From: an uncultured Oscillospiraceae bacterium
GTDB lineage: Bacteria; Bacillota; Clostridia; Oscillospirales; Oscillospiraceae
Direction of reading: 5' to 3'
NCBI GenBank assembly: GCA_934646185.1
Contig: CAKUEH010000052.1
Coordinates: 1 to 10,830, forward strand
Length of the DNA stretch: 10,830 bases
Of this stretch, positions 1 through 6,679 are shown in pieces; the first letter of the stretch is position 1; each line of letters starts with the position of its first letter. A model generated the notes under the pieces. It was not told the DNA's origin. It worked only from the letters and a program-made list of their open reading frames with translations, and made no database searches. Position numbers and translations under genes: made by a program.

Positions 1-1515
1 CTTTCCACGCGCTTTCAGACCGGCGGCGGCTACGAGACGGACATGCAGACCGACAAGATCTGCAACGGCCTCGGCATCCCCGCCGCGCAGCGGCAGCAGG
101 ACTTTGACAGTCTCTCGGGCGGCGAAAAGACGCGCGTGAATCTGGCGCGGCTGCTGCTGGAAAAGACCGATATCCTGCTGCTCGACGAGCCGACGAACCA
201 TCTGGACATGCACGCCGTCGAATGGCTCGAGGGCTATATTGAAAAATTTAAGGGAACCGTCCTGACCATCTCTCACGACCGGTATTTTCTCGACCGCGTC
301 GTGACCCGCATCATCGAGCTGCATGACGGCAAGGCGGAATTTTACTCCGGCAACTATTCGTTCTACGTGCAGGAAAAGCAGGCGCGGTTCGATCTGCAAT
401 TAAAGCAGTACGAAAAAGAGCAGGCCAAGCTGGGCCAGCTCGGCTTCACGCTCGAGCGCATGAAGGGCTGGGGCATCAATAACCGCACACTCTACCGCCG
501 CGCCATGTCCATCCAGCACCGCATGGAGCGCATCGAAAAAACCGACCGGCCTACACAGGAGAAGACCATGCGGGCAAGATTCGCCCAGCGGGACTTTTTC
601 GGCGACGAGGTGCTGTCCGTCAAGGGGCTCGGCAAGGCGTATGACGGCCGGACGCTGTTTTCGGACGTGGAGCTGCAGGTCACGGGCGGCGAGCGCATCG
701 CGCTGCTGGGCGACAACGGCACCGGCAAGTCCACGTTTTTAAAGCTGCTGCTCGGCGAGGAGGCCGGAGCGGGCCGCGTGAAATTCGGTCCCACGGTCAA
801 GTGGGCCTATCTGCCGCAGATCATTCACTTTGCCCACCCCGAGCGGACGCTGCTGGACACGATGCTCTATGAAAAAAACTGCACCGTGCAGACCGCGCGC
901 GACCGGCTGGGCGCGTATCTGTTCGAGGGCGAGGACGTATTCAAGACCGTCTCGAGCCTGTCCGGCGGCGAGCAGAGCCGTCTGCGGCTGTGTATGCTGA
1001 TGGATGAGAAGATCAATCTGCTCGTCCTCGACGAGCCGACGAACCACCTCGATATCGCCTCGCGCGAATGGATCGAGGACGCGCTGGAGGACTATGAGGG
1101 CACGCTGATCTTCGTCTCCCACGACCGCTATTTTGTGAACAAATTCGCCACGCGCGTCTGGGAGCTGGAAAACGGGCATATCCGCGATTTCCCGTGCGGA
1201 TACGAAAAATACCGTTCCATCAAGGAAAAGGAGGCCATCGCGGCCTCCGCGCCGGAAAAACCCAAAAAGGAGCGCAAGGAAAAGCCGAAGACCTCCGGCA
1301 GCAAGCTGCTGGAAAAGCAGATCCGCGCGCTCGAACGCGAGATCGAAAAGCAGGAGCAGCACTCCGCGGAGCTGGACGGCCAGATCGAGGCCGCGGCGTC
1401 CGACTATCAGGAGCTGGCGCGCCTGATGGAGGAAAAGCAGACCTGCGACGAGACGCTCACCGGCCTGATGGACGAGTGGGAGCGGCTTTCGTCCGAGCTG
1501 GAGGACGCGACATGA
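1..1515 (+). CDS. ABC-F family ATPase, 5' end cut by window
   Basis: The reading frame is open from base 1, so the gene begins upstream; 504 residues are visible. They show the end of the first nucleotide-binding domain (signature LSGGE at visible residues 38-42, Walker B with DEPTNHLD at 62-69), an inter-domain linker with basic and aromatic residues (about 120-190), and a complete second domain (Walker A GDNGTGKST 237-245, signature LSGGE 320-324, DEPTNHLD 344-351). A lysine-rich stretch near 415-435 leads into a C-terminal coiled coil, as in Uup/YfmR-type ABC-F proteins. There is no membrane domain. ABC-F proteins act in the cytoplasm on the ribosome, easing stalled translation or protecting against antibiotics; which role applies here cannot be read from the sequence. 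The stop overlaps the next start. The family is certain, the subfamily is not. Confidence 0.93.
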   Translation, partial: LSTRFQTGGGYETDMQTDKICNGLGIPAAQRQQDFDSLSGGEKTRVNLARLLLEKTDILLLDEPTNHLDMHAVEWLEGYIEKFKGTVLTISHDRYFLDRVVTRIIELHDGKAEFYSGNYSFYVQEKQARFDLQLKQYEKEQAKLGQLGFTLERMKGWGINNRTLYRRAMSIQHRMERIEKTDRPTQEKTMRARFAQRDFFGDEVLSVKGLGKAYDGRTLFSDVELQVTGGERIALLGDNGTGKSTFLKLLLGEEAGAGRVKFGPTVKWAYLPQIIHFAHPERTLLDTMLYEKNCTVQTARDRLGAYLFEGEDVFKTVSSLSGGEQSRLRLCMLMDEKINLLVLDEPTNHLDIASREWIEDALEDYEGTLIFVSHDRYFVNKFATRVWELENGHIRDFPCGYEKYRSIKEKEAIAASAPEKPKKERKEKPKTSGSKLLEKQIRALEREIEKQEQHSAELDGQIEAAASDYQELARLMEEKQTCDETLTGLMDEWERLSSELEDAT

Positions 1516-2255
1516 TCCCGGTCTGGGTCATTGCGCTGCTCGCGGTGCTCGGCGCGGTGTGTCTGGCGCTGCCGCTGCATATCGGCATGACGGGCGTGTG
1601 TCTGCTGCTGCTCGCGGCGGTGCTGCTTGCGCTGCGGATTTTAAGAAAAAAGAACGCGCCGAAGCTTTGGAGCCGTCTTCTGATCAGCCTGACCGCCGCG
1701 GGCATGGCGGTGATCTTCGGTGCGATGGGGTATATTGCCGTGCAGGGACAGGACAGTGTGATGACGAAGGAGCAGACGCCGGAGCTGATCGTCGTGCTCG
1801 GCGCGCAGGTGCAGGGCGACGGGCCGTCGCTGACGCTCAAGAAGCGGCTGGACAAGACGCTCGCCTTCATGCAGGAGAACCCGGATAAGACCGTGATCGT
1901 CTCCGGCGGACAGGGGCCGGACGAGGCGTATACAGAGGCGTCCGTCATGGCCCGCTATCTGATTGAACACGGCGCGGACGCTTCCCGGATCATCGAGGAG
2001 GACAAAGCGTCCAACACGCGGGAGAATCTGCTGTTCTCGGCGAAGCTCGCCGAAGCCGCGGGGCTCGACACCTCGCGCGTGCTGATCGTTACGAGCGATT
2101 TTCACATGTGCCGCGCCAAATATATCGCGCGAACGCTCTCCATGGAGCCATACGGCCTCGCAAGCGACACCTGGCCGTGGATCTTGAAGGTCAATTATAC
2201 GCTGCGCGAGGTCTTTGCCTTCTGCAAGGCGTTCTGGCAGGCGCGGCGCGGGTGA
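1512..2255 (+). CDS. YdcF/SanA/ElyC-type (DUF218) membrane protein
   Basis: This 247-residue protein starts at the ATG inside the ATGA overlap with the ABC-F gene; a GGAGG at 1500-1504 lies 7 bases upstream, which favours this start over in-frame codons further 5' that would read through the ABC-F gene. Two hydrophobic segments (about 4-22 and 25-44), a basic stretch (RKK 45-47) and a third segment (about 56-77) precede the DUF218 domain at about 90-235. That domain shows the expected pieces: LIVVLGAQVQG at 92-102, a VSGGQG turn, an SNTRENL stretch and TSDFHMCRA with S195, D196 and H198. The fold is Rossmann-like; relatives are linked to envelope or peptidoglycan-precursor metabolism, but no reaction is firmly assigned. 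The catalytic-type domain probably faces the cell exterior or the membrane surface. The overlap suggests translational coupling to the ABC-F gene. Confidence 0.85.
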   Translation: MIPVWVIALLAVLGAVCLALPLHIGMTGVCLLLLAAVLLALRILRKKNAPKLWSRLLISLTAAGMAVIFGAMGYIAVQGQDSVMTKEQTPELIVVLGAQVQGDGPSLTLKKRLDKTLAFMQENPDKTVIVSGGQGPDEAYTEASVMARYLIEHGADASRIIEEDKASNTRENLLFSAKLAEAAGLDTSRVLIVTSDFHMCRAKYIARTLSMEPYGLASDTWPWILKVNYTLREVFAFCKAFWQARRG

Positions 2256-2297
2256 TCCCGGCCGCGCGGAAACAGGAAAGGAGCGGGCATTTACAGT

Positions 2298-2780
2298 ATG
2301 ACAGATAAGGAGCTCAGACGCCTCAGCCGCGCGGAGCTGCTGGATATTCTCTATGAGCAGCAGAAGCGGTATGAGGAGAGTCTCACAGAAAATCAGGCGC
2401 TGCGGCAGCAGCTGGAGGAGCGGACGCTCCGCATCGCGTCCGCCGGCTCCATCGCCGAGGCCGCCGTTCAGGTAAACGGCGTATTTGAGGCCGCGCAGGC
2501 GGCCGCCGACCAGTACCTTGCCTCCGTCAAGGCCGCGGCAGCCGAGATGGTGCAGAAGACGGACGAGGCGCAGCGGCAGCGCGAGGCGATCTTGCAGGAT
2601 GCAAAGCAGCAGGCCGAGAAGATCGTACAGGACGTGCAGGCGCAGGCTGACAAAATTCTGGCCGAGGCTGGCGAACAGGCCGAGGCGCGCTGGGCGGAAT
2701 TCCGGAAAAATGCCGACGCGCTCATCCATGCGCACGGCGAGCTTCGCATGCTCATCCAGACCCGGCAGGAGGATGTTTGA
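2298..2780 (+). CDS. Small coiled-coil protein, function unknown
   Basis: A 160-residue protein preceded by AGGAAAGGAG at 2274-2283, 14 bases from the ATG, a slightly long spacing. It has no signal peptide or membrane segment. Residues 1-46 are charged and helical (RLSRAELLDILYEQQ near the start). A more hydrophobic conserved-looking patch, AGSIAEAAVQVNGVFEAAQ, spans 49-67. Residues 75-145 form an Ala/Gln/Glu-rich helix like the stalk of ATP synthase subunit b or DivIVA-type proteins. I recall similar small proteins in many Clostridia, sometimes labelled DNA repair or DivIVA-like without support; I would not assign a function. It lies 42 bases after the DUF218 gene with no obvious promoter between, so it is probably cotranscribed with it. 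The likely role is a cytoplasmic scaffold, by inference only. Confidence 0.8.
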   Translation: MTDKELRRLSRAELLDILYEQQKRYEESLTENQALRQQLEERTLRIASAGSIAEAAVQVNGVFEAAQAAADQYLASVKAAAAEMVQKTDEAQRQREAILQDAKQQAEKIVQDVQAQADKILAEAGEQAEARWAEFRKNADALIHAHGELRMLIQTRQEDV

Positions 2781-2805
2781 CTTTTCCGGCTTTGGTGGGT
2801 AGAAT
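2777..2805 (+). promoter_or_regulatory. Sigma-A promoter for mrp
   Basis: TTGACT (2777-2782), a 17-base spacer and TAGAAT (2800-2805) differ from consensus by one base in each box. The -35 box overlaps the TGA stop (2778-2780) of the preceding gene. Transcription would start near 2812, giving a leader of about 26 bases containing the Shine-Dalgarno site. Confidence 0.75.
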
Positions 2806-2837
2806 AACAGCAAACAGCACGAAAAGGAGTGTTTTTT

Positions 2838-3659
2838 ATGAGCGGATGCAGCGGCAACTGTTCCAGCTGCGGCGAGAGCTGCTCTGACCGCAAGCCGGAG
2901 AGCCTGCTGGCAGAGCCGAACCAGAAATCAAATGTCAAAAAGGTCATTGCGGTCGTCTCCGGCAAGGGCGGCGTCGGCAAATCGACCGTCACGTCGATGC
3001 TGGCCGTCGCCATGCGGAAGCTGGGCTACAAAACGGCCATTCTCGACGCCGACGTCACCGGCCCGTCTATCCCCAGAGCCTTCGGCCTGCACGAGCAGAT
3101 CGTCGGCAGCGACGACGGCATGCTCCCCGCCGAGACGCCCGAGGGCGTCAAGGTCATGTCCATCAACCTGCTGCTGCCGAACGAGACGGATCCCGTCATC
3201 TGGCGCGGCCCGGTCATCGGCGGCGCGGTCAAGCAGTTCTGGACGGACGTGTGCTGGGGCGATGTGGATTATATGTTCGTCGACCTGCCGCCCGGAACGG
3301 GCGACGTGATGCTGACGGTGTTCCAGTCGCTGCCGGTCGACGGCGTCGTGATCGTCACGAGCCCGCAGAGCCTCGTGTCCATGATCGTCTCCAAGGCCGT
3401 CAACATGGCGCGGATGATGAACGTGCCGGTCTACGGCTTCGTGGAAAACTACAGCTATTTCCAGTGCCCGGACTGCGGCAAAAAGGTCGAGATCTTCGGC
3501 AAGAGCCGTCTGGACGAGCTGGCGCTGCAGTTTTCCCTGCCGATCCTCGCGCGCCTGCCGATCGACCCGAACGTCGCGGCCCTGTTCGACGCAGGACACA
3601 TGGCGCAGGCCGACGTCAGCGGCCTCATGCCCGCCGCCGAGCTCATGGCAAAAGCATAA
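2838..3659 (+). CDS. mrp: Mrp/NBP35-family iron-sulfur carrier P-loop ATPase
   Basis: The product has 273 residues from the ATG at 2838, which has AAAAGGAG at 2822-2829 eight bases upstream; the GTG at 2829 lies within that Shine-Dalgarno site and is unlikely to be used. The N terminus carries four cysteines (C4, C8, C11, C15; pattern CX3CX2CX3C), as in many clostridial Mrp proteins, a candidate Fe-S ligand set. The deviant Walker A GKGGVGKST follows at 42-50, then the DLPPGTGD motif typical of Mrp/NBP35, and a CPDC pair at 210-213 that in the family binds a bridging 4Fe-4S cluster at the dimer interface. The protein is expected to be a cytoplasmic dimer that holds and hands over Fe-S clusters to apo-proteins. 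It has its own promoter and terminator, so it is probably monocistronic. Confidence 0.94.
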   Translation: MSGCSGNCSSCGESCSDRKPESLLAEPNQKSNVKKVIAVVSGKGGVGKSTVTSMLAVAMRKLGYKTAILDADVTGPSIPRAFGLHEQIVGSDDGMLPAETPEGVKVMSINLLLPNETDPVIWRGPVIGGAVKQFWTDVCWGDVDYMFVDLPPGTGDVMLTVFQSLPVDGVVIVTSPQSLVSMIVSKAVNMARMMNVPVYGFVENYSYFQCPDCGKKVEIFGKSRLDELALQFSLPILARLPIDPNVAALFDAGHMAQADVSGLMPAAELMAKA

Positions 3660-3667
3660 TCAAAGAC

Positions 3668-3697
3668 AGCGGCGCCCGCCCGGGCGCCGCTGCTTTT
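3668..3697 (+). terminator. Rho-independent terminator of mrp
   Basis: Nine bases after the mrp stop, AGCGGCGCCC (3668-3677) pairs with GGGCGCCGCT (3682-3691) around a four-base loop, followed by GCTTTT. Ten uninterrupted pairs, nearly all G-C, with a short T tract. Confidence 0.88.
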
Positions 3698-3750
3698 GCG
3701 TGTTGAAACGCCCGATTATCATAAAGCAGTGCAAAACACGCAGAATCTCC

Positions 3751-3854
3751 GTAGGGGCCGACGACTCTGTCGGCCCTTTCAATGTTTCGAATTTGCCGGT
3801 TGTTTCCAATCAAAGTGCTGCTTTCTGCGGGCGGACAGAGGCGTCCGCCCCTAC
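3751..3854 (+). repeat. REPIN-like repeat, 104 bp, copy 1
   Basis: The 5' arm is GTAG (3751-3754) plus a perfect 8-bp hairpin, GGGCCGAC (3755-3762) with GTCGGCCC (3769-3776) around GACTCT. The 3' arm mirrors it: GGGCGGAC (3829-3836) with GTCCGCCC (3843-3850) around AGAGGC, then CTAC. A 52-base core lies between, containing TTCGAATTTGCCG. The two arms are also inverted copies of each other, so the unit can fold as two hairpins or one long one. The gap 3660-4019 otherwise holds the two hairpins and the promoter/CIRCE listed separately; no gene is seen there. Confidence 0.9.
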
Positions 3855-3868
3855 AAGCAAACCGAAAG

Positions 3869-3902
3869 AGCTGCGGCATAAAACAGGCAGCCGCTGCTTT
3901 TT
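3869..3902 (+). terminator. Terminator-like hairpin upstream of htpG
   Basis: AGCTGCGGC (3869-3877) pairs with GCCGCTGCT (3890-3898) with one T-T mismatch around a 12-base loop, and four T's follow. It could stop read-through into the htpG promoter. The sequence 3855-3902 resembles the flank of another repeat copy (6148-6192), so it may simply be part of a larger repeat. Confidence 0.5.
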
Positions 3903-3939
3903 CCGCTTGTGAACGCTTTATGAATTTTGCAGAAACCTC

Positions 3940-3967
3940 TTGCAAACGAGGAAAAGTGTGCTAGAAT
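3940..3967 (+). promoter_or_regulatory. Sigma-A promoter of htpG
   Basis: TTGCAA (3940-3945), a 16-base spacer and TAGAAT (3962-3967). Transcription would begin near 3974, within the CIRCE operator, the usual arrangement for HrcA repression. Confidence 0.78.
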
Positions 3968-3971
3968 ACAG

Positions 3972-3998
3972 TTAGCACTCAAAACGAAAGAGTGCTAA
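3972..3998 (+). promoter_or_regulatory. CIRCE operator (HrcA binding site)
   Basis: TTAGCACTC (3972-3980), nine bases, then GAGTGCTAA (3990-3998): a perfect match to the CIRCE inverted repeat. It covers the predicted start site and the leader of htpG, so HrcA should repress htpG until heat or unfolded proteins titrate GroEL away from HrcA. HrcA itself is not in the window. Confidence 0.97.
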
Positions 3999-4019
3999 TT
4001 CACAAAGGACGTGACAAGT

Positions 4020-5918
4020 ATGGCAAAGAAACAATTCAAAGCGGAATCCAAGCGGCTGCTGGATCTCATGATAAACTCCATTTACACGCATCAGGAGATC
4101 TTCCTGCGTGAAATCATTTCCAACGCCTCCGACGCCATCGACAAGCTGGCCTATCAGGCGCTGACCGACGAAAATGTCGGCCTCAGCCGCAGCGACTTCC
4201 AGATCCAGCTGAAGCCGGACGAGGCCGCGCGCACGCTGACCGTCAGCGACAACGGCGTCGGCATGGACAAGGACGAGATGGAAAACAACCTCGGCACGAT
4301 CTGCCGCTCCGGCAGCCTGCAGTTCAAGCAGGCGCTGGACAAGGACAAGGCCGCCGATACCGACATCATCGGCCAGTTCGGCGTGGGCTTCTATTCAGCG
4401 TTCATGGTCGCGGACAAGGTGACCGTCATTTCAAAGAAATACGGCTCTGACGAGGCCTGGAAATGGGAATCCGAGGGCGCGGACGGCTATACCATGACCC
4501 CGTGCGAGCGGGAAAGCGCCGGTACGGACGTGATCATGCAGCTCAAGGCCGATACGGACGACGAAAAATACTCCCGCTTCCTCAAAACGTGGGAGCTGCA
4601 GTCGCTTGTGCGCAAGTATTCCGACTATATCCGCTACCCCATCCGCATGGCGGTCGAAAAGAGCCGCATGAAGGAGGGCACGGAAAAGAGCGACAAGCCC
4701 GAATACGAGACCTATACCGAGGTCGAGACACTCAACTCCATGGTCCCGATCTGGAACAAGAACAAAAAGGACGTCACCGACGAGGAATACAACAATTTTT
4801 ATAAGGAGAAATTCTTCGACTTCGAAGACCCGCTGGCCGTTATCCACGCGAACGTCGAGGGCGCCGTCACCTACAAGGCTCTGCTGTATATCCCGGCCAA
4901 GGCGCCGTATGATTTCTATACCAAGGACTTCAAAAAGGGCCTGCAGCTGTATTCCTCCGGCGTCATGATCATGGAAAACTGCGCCGATCTGCTGCCGGAC
5001 TGCTTCCGCTTTGTGCGCGGCGTGGTCGATTCGCAGGATCTGAGCCTGAATATCTCCCGTGAGATGCTCCAGCACGACCGCCAGCTCAAATTCATCGCGG
5101 GCAATCTCGAAAAGAAGATCAAGTCCGAGCTGCAGAAGCTCATGGACAACGACCGCGAGAAATACGAAAAGTTCTTCGCCGCCTTCGGCCCGCAGATCAA
5201 ATACGGCGTTCTGGCCGATTACGGCGCGAAGAAGGATGCGCTGCAGGATCTGCTGCTCTACTGGTCGAGCAGGCAGGGCAAGCTCGTTTCCCTCAAGGAA
5301 TACGCCGCCGCCATGCCGGAGGATCAGAAATACATCTACTATGCCAACGGCGAGAGCCGCGAGCGCCTGAGCCAGCTGCCGCAGATGGAAAAGCTGCAGC
5401 AGAAGGGCTACGACGTGCTGTTCATGACCGACGAGGTCGACGGCTTCGTGCCGCAGACGCTGGCAAAGTATCAGGAAAAGGAGCTCAAGGCCATCACGGC
5501 GGGCGATCTCGGTCTCGAAACGGAGGAGGAGAAGAAGGCCGCCGAGGAGCAGAGCGAAAAGGCGAAGCAGACGCTCGAATTTGTCAAAAAGACGCTCGGC
5601 GATAAGATCAAGGACGTGCGTCTGAGCGACAATCTGGGCAGCCATCCCGTCAGCGTCGTCCCCGACGGCGGCATGACGTTTGAGATGGAGAAATACTTCA
5701 GGCGCATGAACCCCGGGGCGGGCATGAAGGCCGACCGCATCCTCGAGCTGAACGCCGGCCACCCGATCTTCGCGAAGCTGCAGATCGCGGTCGCGCAGGA
5801 CGAGAAAAAGGCGGAGGATCTGGTGAAGATCCTCTACACGCAGGCGCTGCTCATGGCCGACCTGCCGGTCGAAAACGCGGGCGAATACACCGACCTCGTG
5901 TGCAGCCTGATCGGATAA
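4020..5918 (+). CDS. htpG: Molecular chaperone HtpG (bacterial Hsp90)
   Basis: A 632-residue protein, full length for HtpG. The ATG at 4020 follows AAAGGAC (4004-4010); the in-frame GTG at 4011 directly abuts that site and is too close to use it. The N-terminal GHKL ATPase domain shows E31 and N35 in FLREIISNASDA, D77 in DNGVGM (77-82), and the lid glycine motif GQFGVGF at 118-124. The middle domain has NISREMLQ with R347, the expected gamma-phosphate-contacting arginine. A charged Glu/Lys-rich stretch near 500-525 precedes the C-terminal dimerisation domain, which lacks the eukaryotic MEEVD tail, as expected. It acts as a cytosolic ATP-driven dimer that remodels client proteins. The gene stands alone behind a CIRCE-controlled promoter, so it is predicted to be HrcA-regulated. 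No classical terminator follows at once; repeats begin 17 bases downstream. Confidence 0.98.
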   Translation: MAKKQFKAESKRLLDLMINSIYTHQEIFLREIISNASDAIDKLAYQALTDENVGLSRSDFQIQLKPDEAARTLTVSDNGVGMDKDEMENNLGTICRSGSLQFKQALDKDKAADTDIIGQFGVGFYSAFMVADKVTVISKKYGSDEAWKWESEGADGYTMTPCERESAGTDVIMQLKADTDDEKYSRFLKTWELQSLVRKYSDYIRYPIRMAVEKSRMKEGTEKSDKPEYETYTEVETLNSMVPIWNKNKKDVTDEEYNNFYKEKFFDFEDPLAVIHANVEGAVTYKALLYIPAKAPYDFYTKDFKKGLQLYSSGVMIMENCADLLPDCFRFVRGVVDSQDLSLNISREMLQHDRQLKFIAGNLEKKIKSELQKLMDNDREKYEKFFAAFGPQIKYGVLADYGAKKDALQDLLLYWSSRQGKLVSLKEYAAAMPEDQKYIYYANGESRERLSQLPQMEKLQQKGYDVLFMTDEVDGFVPQTLAKYQEKELKAITAGDLGLETEEEKKAAEEQSEKAKQTLEFVKKTLGDKIKDVRLSDNLGSHPVSVVPDGGMTFEMEKYFRRMNPGAGMKADRILELNAGHPIFAKLQIAVAQDEKKAEDLVKILYTQALLMADLPVENAGEYTDLVCSLIG

Positions 5919-5935
5919 ACGATTCAAAAGCCGCA

Positions 5936-5971
5936 AAGGCTCCCCTGAAAGGGGAGCTGGCGCGAAGCGCC
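5936..5971 (+). repeat. Double-hairpin repeat, second family, left copy
   Basis: Two adjacent perfect hairpins both have GAA loops: GCTCCCCT/AGGGGAGC (5939-5957) and GGCGC/GCGCC (5959-5971). The start AAAGGCTCCCCT recurs inverted at 6203-6229. It has no T tract, so it is a repeat rather than a standard terminator, although it is the first structure after htpG. The gap 5919-6322 consists of this repeat, the nested copy at 6044-6147, the right-hand copy and the spoIIID promoter; I see no gene in it before spoIIID. Confidence 0.7.
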
Positions 5972-6043
5972 TGAGAGGTCGCGGCAGGCAGCTGCGAAAA
6001 ACAAAAGCCCAATGCAAATCCGTATGCACCGTCAAATTCCATT

Positions 6044-6147
6044 GTAGGGGCCGGTACACATTGGCCCACGCAGGATATACCGATTTTACGGAAATCTGCG
6101 GCGAATCCGTAACTGCCCCAAGGGCCGATGTAGGCATCGGCCCCTAC
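6044..6147 (-). repeat. REPIN-like repeat, 104 bp, copy 2, inverted core
   Basis: It has the same GTAG...CTAC ends and length as copy 1. The core matches the others only when read on the minus strand (GTTACGGATTCGCCG and GATTTCCGTAAAA on the complement). Its right arm is a perfect hairpin, GGGCCGAT (6122-6129) with ATCGGCCC (6136-6143) around GTAGGC. The left arm pairs less well and relies on two G-T pairs. Confidence 0.87.
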
Positions 6148-6202
6148 AAGCAGCCCGGAAGGCTGCAGCATGAAACCGGCAGAGAGGTTTTTGACGGTCT
6201 CA

Positions 6203-6229
6203 AAAGGCGCCCCTTCCAGGGGAGCCTTT
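6203..6229 (+). repeat. Hairpin repeat, second family, right copy (possible terminator)
   Basis: AAAGGCGCCCCT (6203-6214) pairs with AGGGGAGCCTTT (6218-6229) with a single G-A mismatch, and TC-rich sequence follows. On the complementary strand it reads as the left copy at 5936. It may insulate spoIIID from upstream transcription, including read-through from htpG. Confidence 0.65.
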
Positions 6230-6262
6230 CTCAAGTGGCCGTCCGGCGCGCGGGCGGCGGGT

Positions 6263-6291
6263 TCATACTCCGCGGCATGCGGGCATATACT
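6263..6291 (+). promoter_or_regulatory. Sigma-E-like (mother-cell) promoter of spoIIID
   Basis: TCATACT (6263-6269), 14 bases, then CATATACT (6284-6291). Each box differs by one base from the Bacillus subtilis sigma-E consensus (KMATATT and CATACAMT), with correct spacing. Transcription would start near 6298, 13 bases before the Shine-Dalgarno site. In B. subtilis spoIIID is transcribed by sigma-E, which supports the reading. Confidence 0.65.
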
Positions 6292-6322
6292 CCAATAGCA
6301 TACACAGCCTGGAGGTGCCCGT

Positions 6323-6571
6323 ATGACAGAGGACTTACTCACCAGAGCCAGGGAGCTGGCTGTGTACATCATCGAGACACGCGCCACCATCCGGCAGGCG
6401 GCAAAGCACTTCGGACTTTCCAAATCGACCGTGCATAAGGACCTTTCCGAGCGGCTGCCGCTGGCAAACCGCGCGCTGTACTGTTCCGTGCGGGAGATCC
6501 TGGACCGGAACAAGGCCGAGCGCCACATCCGCGGCGGTCTGGCTACCAGAAAAAAATATAAGGGGTTCTGA
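6323..6571 (+). CDS. spoIIID: Sporulation transcriptional regulator SpoIIID
   Basis: An 82-residue protein beginning at ATG 6323 with GGAGGT (6311-6316) six bases upstream. It matches SpoIIID along its length: an N-terminal helix, the helix-turn-helix with FGLSKSTVHKDLSERLP at about 33-49, an EILDRNKAERHIRGG segment and a basic C-terminal tail (RKKYKGF) that in the family adds DNA contacts. SpoIIID is a mother-cell regulator that activates and represses sigma-E-dependent genes and helps switch to sigma-K. It has its own promoter and terminator and is not next to other sporulation genes here. Its presence says the organism is, or descends recently from, an endospore former. Confidence 0.96.
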   Translation: MTEDLLTRARELAVYIIETRATIRQAAKHFGLSKSTVHKDLSERLPLANRALYCSVREILDRNKAERHIRGGLATRKKYKGF

Positions 6572-6584
6572 ATTTTGCTGTTTT

Positions 6585-6627
6585 CCGGGCGTTTTCCCGT
6601 TTTCTGGGGGGGACGCCCGGACTTTTT
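6585..6627 (+). terminator. Terminator of spoIIID
   Basis: CCGGGCGT (6585-6592) pairs perfectly with ACGCCCGG (6613-6620); the 20-base interior can pair further (CCC with GGG). ACTTTTT follows. It lies 14 bases after the stop codon. Confidence 0.78.
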
Positions 6628-6679
6628 ATGCGGGCTGCTAAAAATTTGTGAGTTTCGATAAATTTTTTTTAGAAATGGG

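Noticed and set aside
5936..5971. Standard terminator for htpG
   Set aside because: Strong hairpins, but no T tract follows and the same sequence recurs inverted nearby, so it is better described as a repeat.
6300..6309. SpoIIID autoregulatory site ATACACAGCC near the spoIIID start site
   Set aside because: It matches the degenerate ten-base WWRRACARNY consensus at nine positions, which occurs often by chance.
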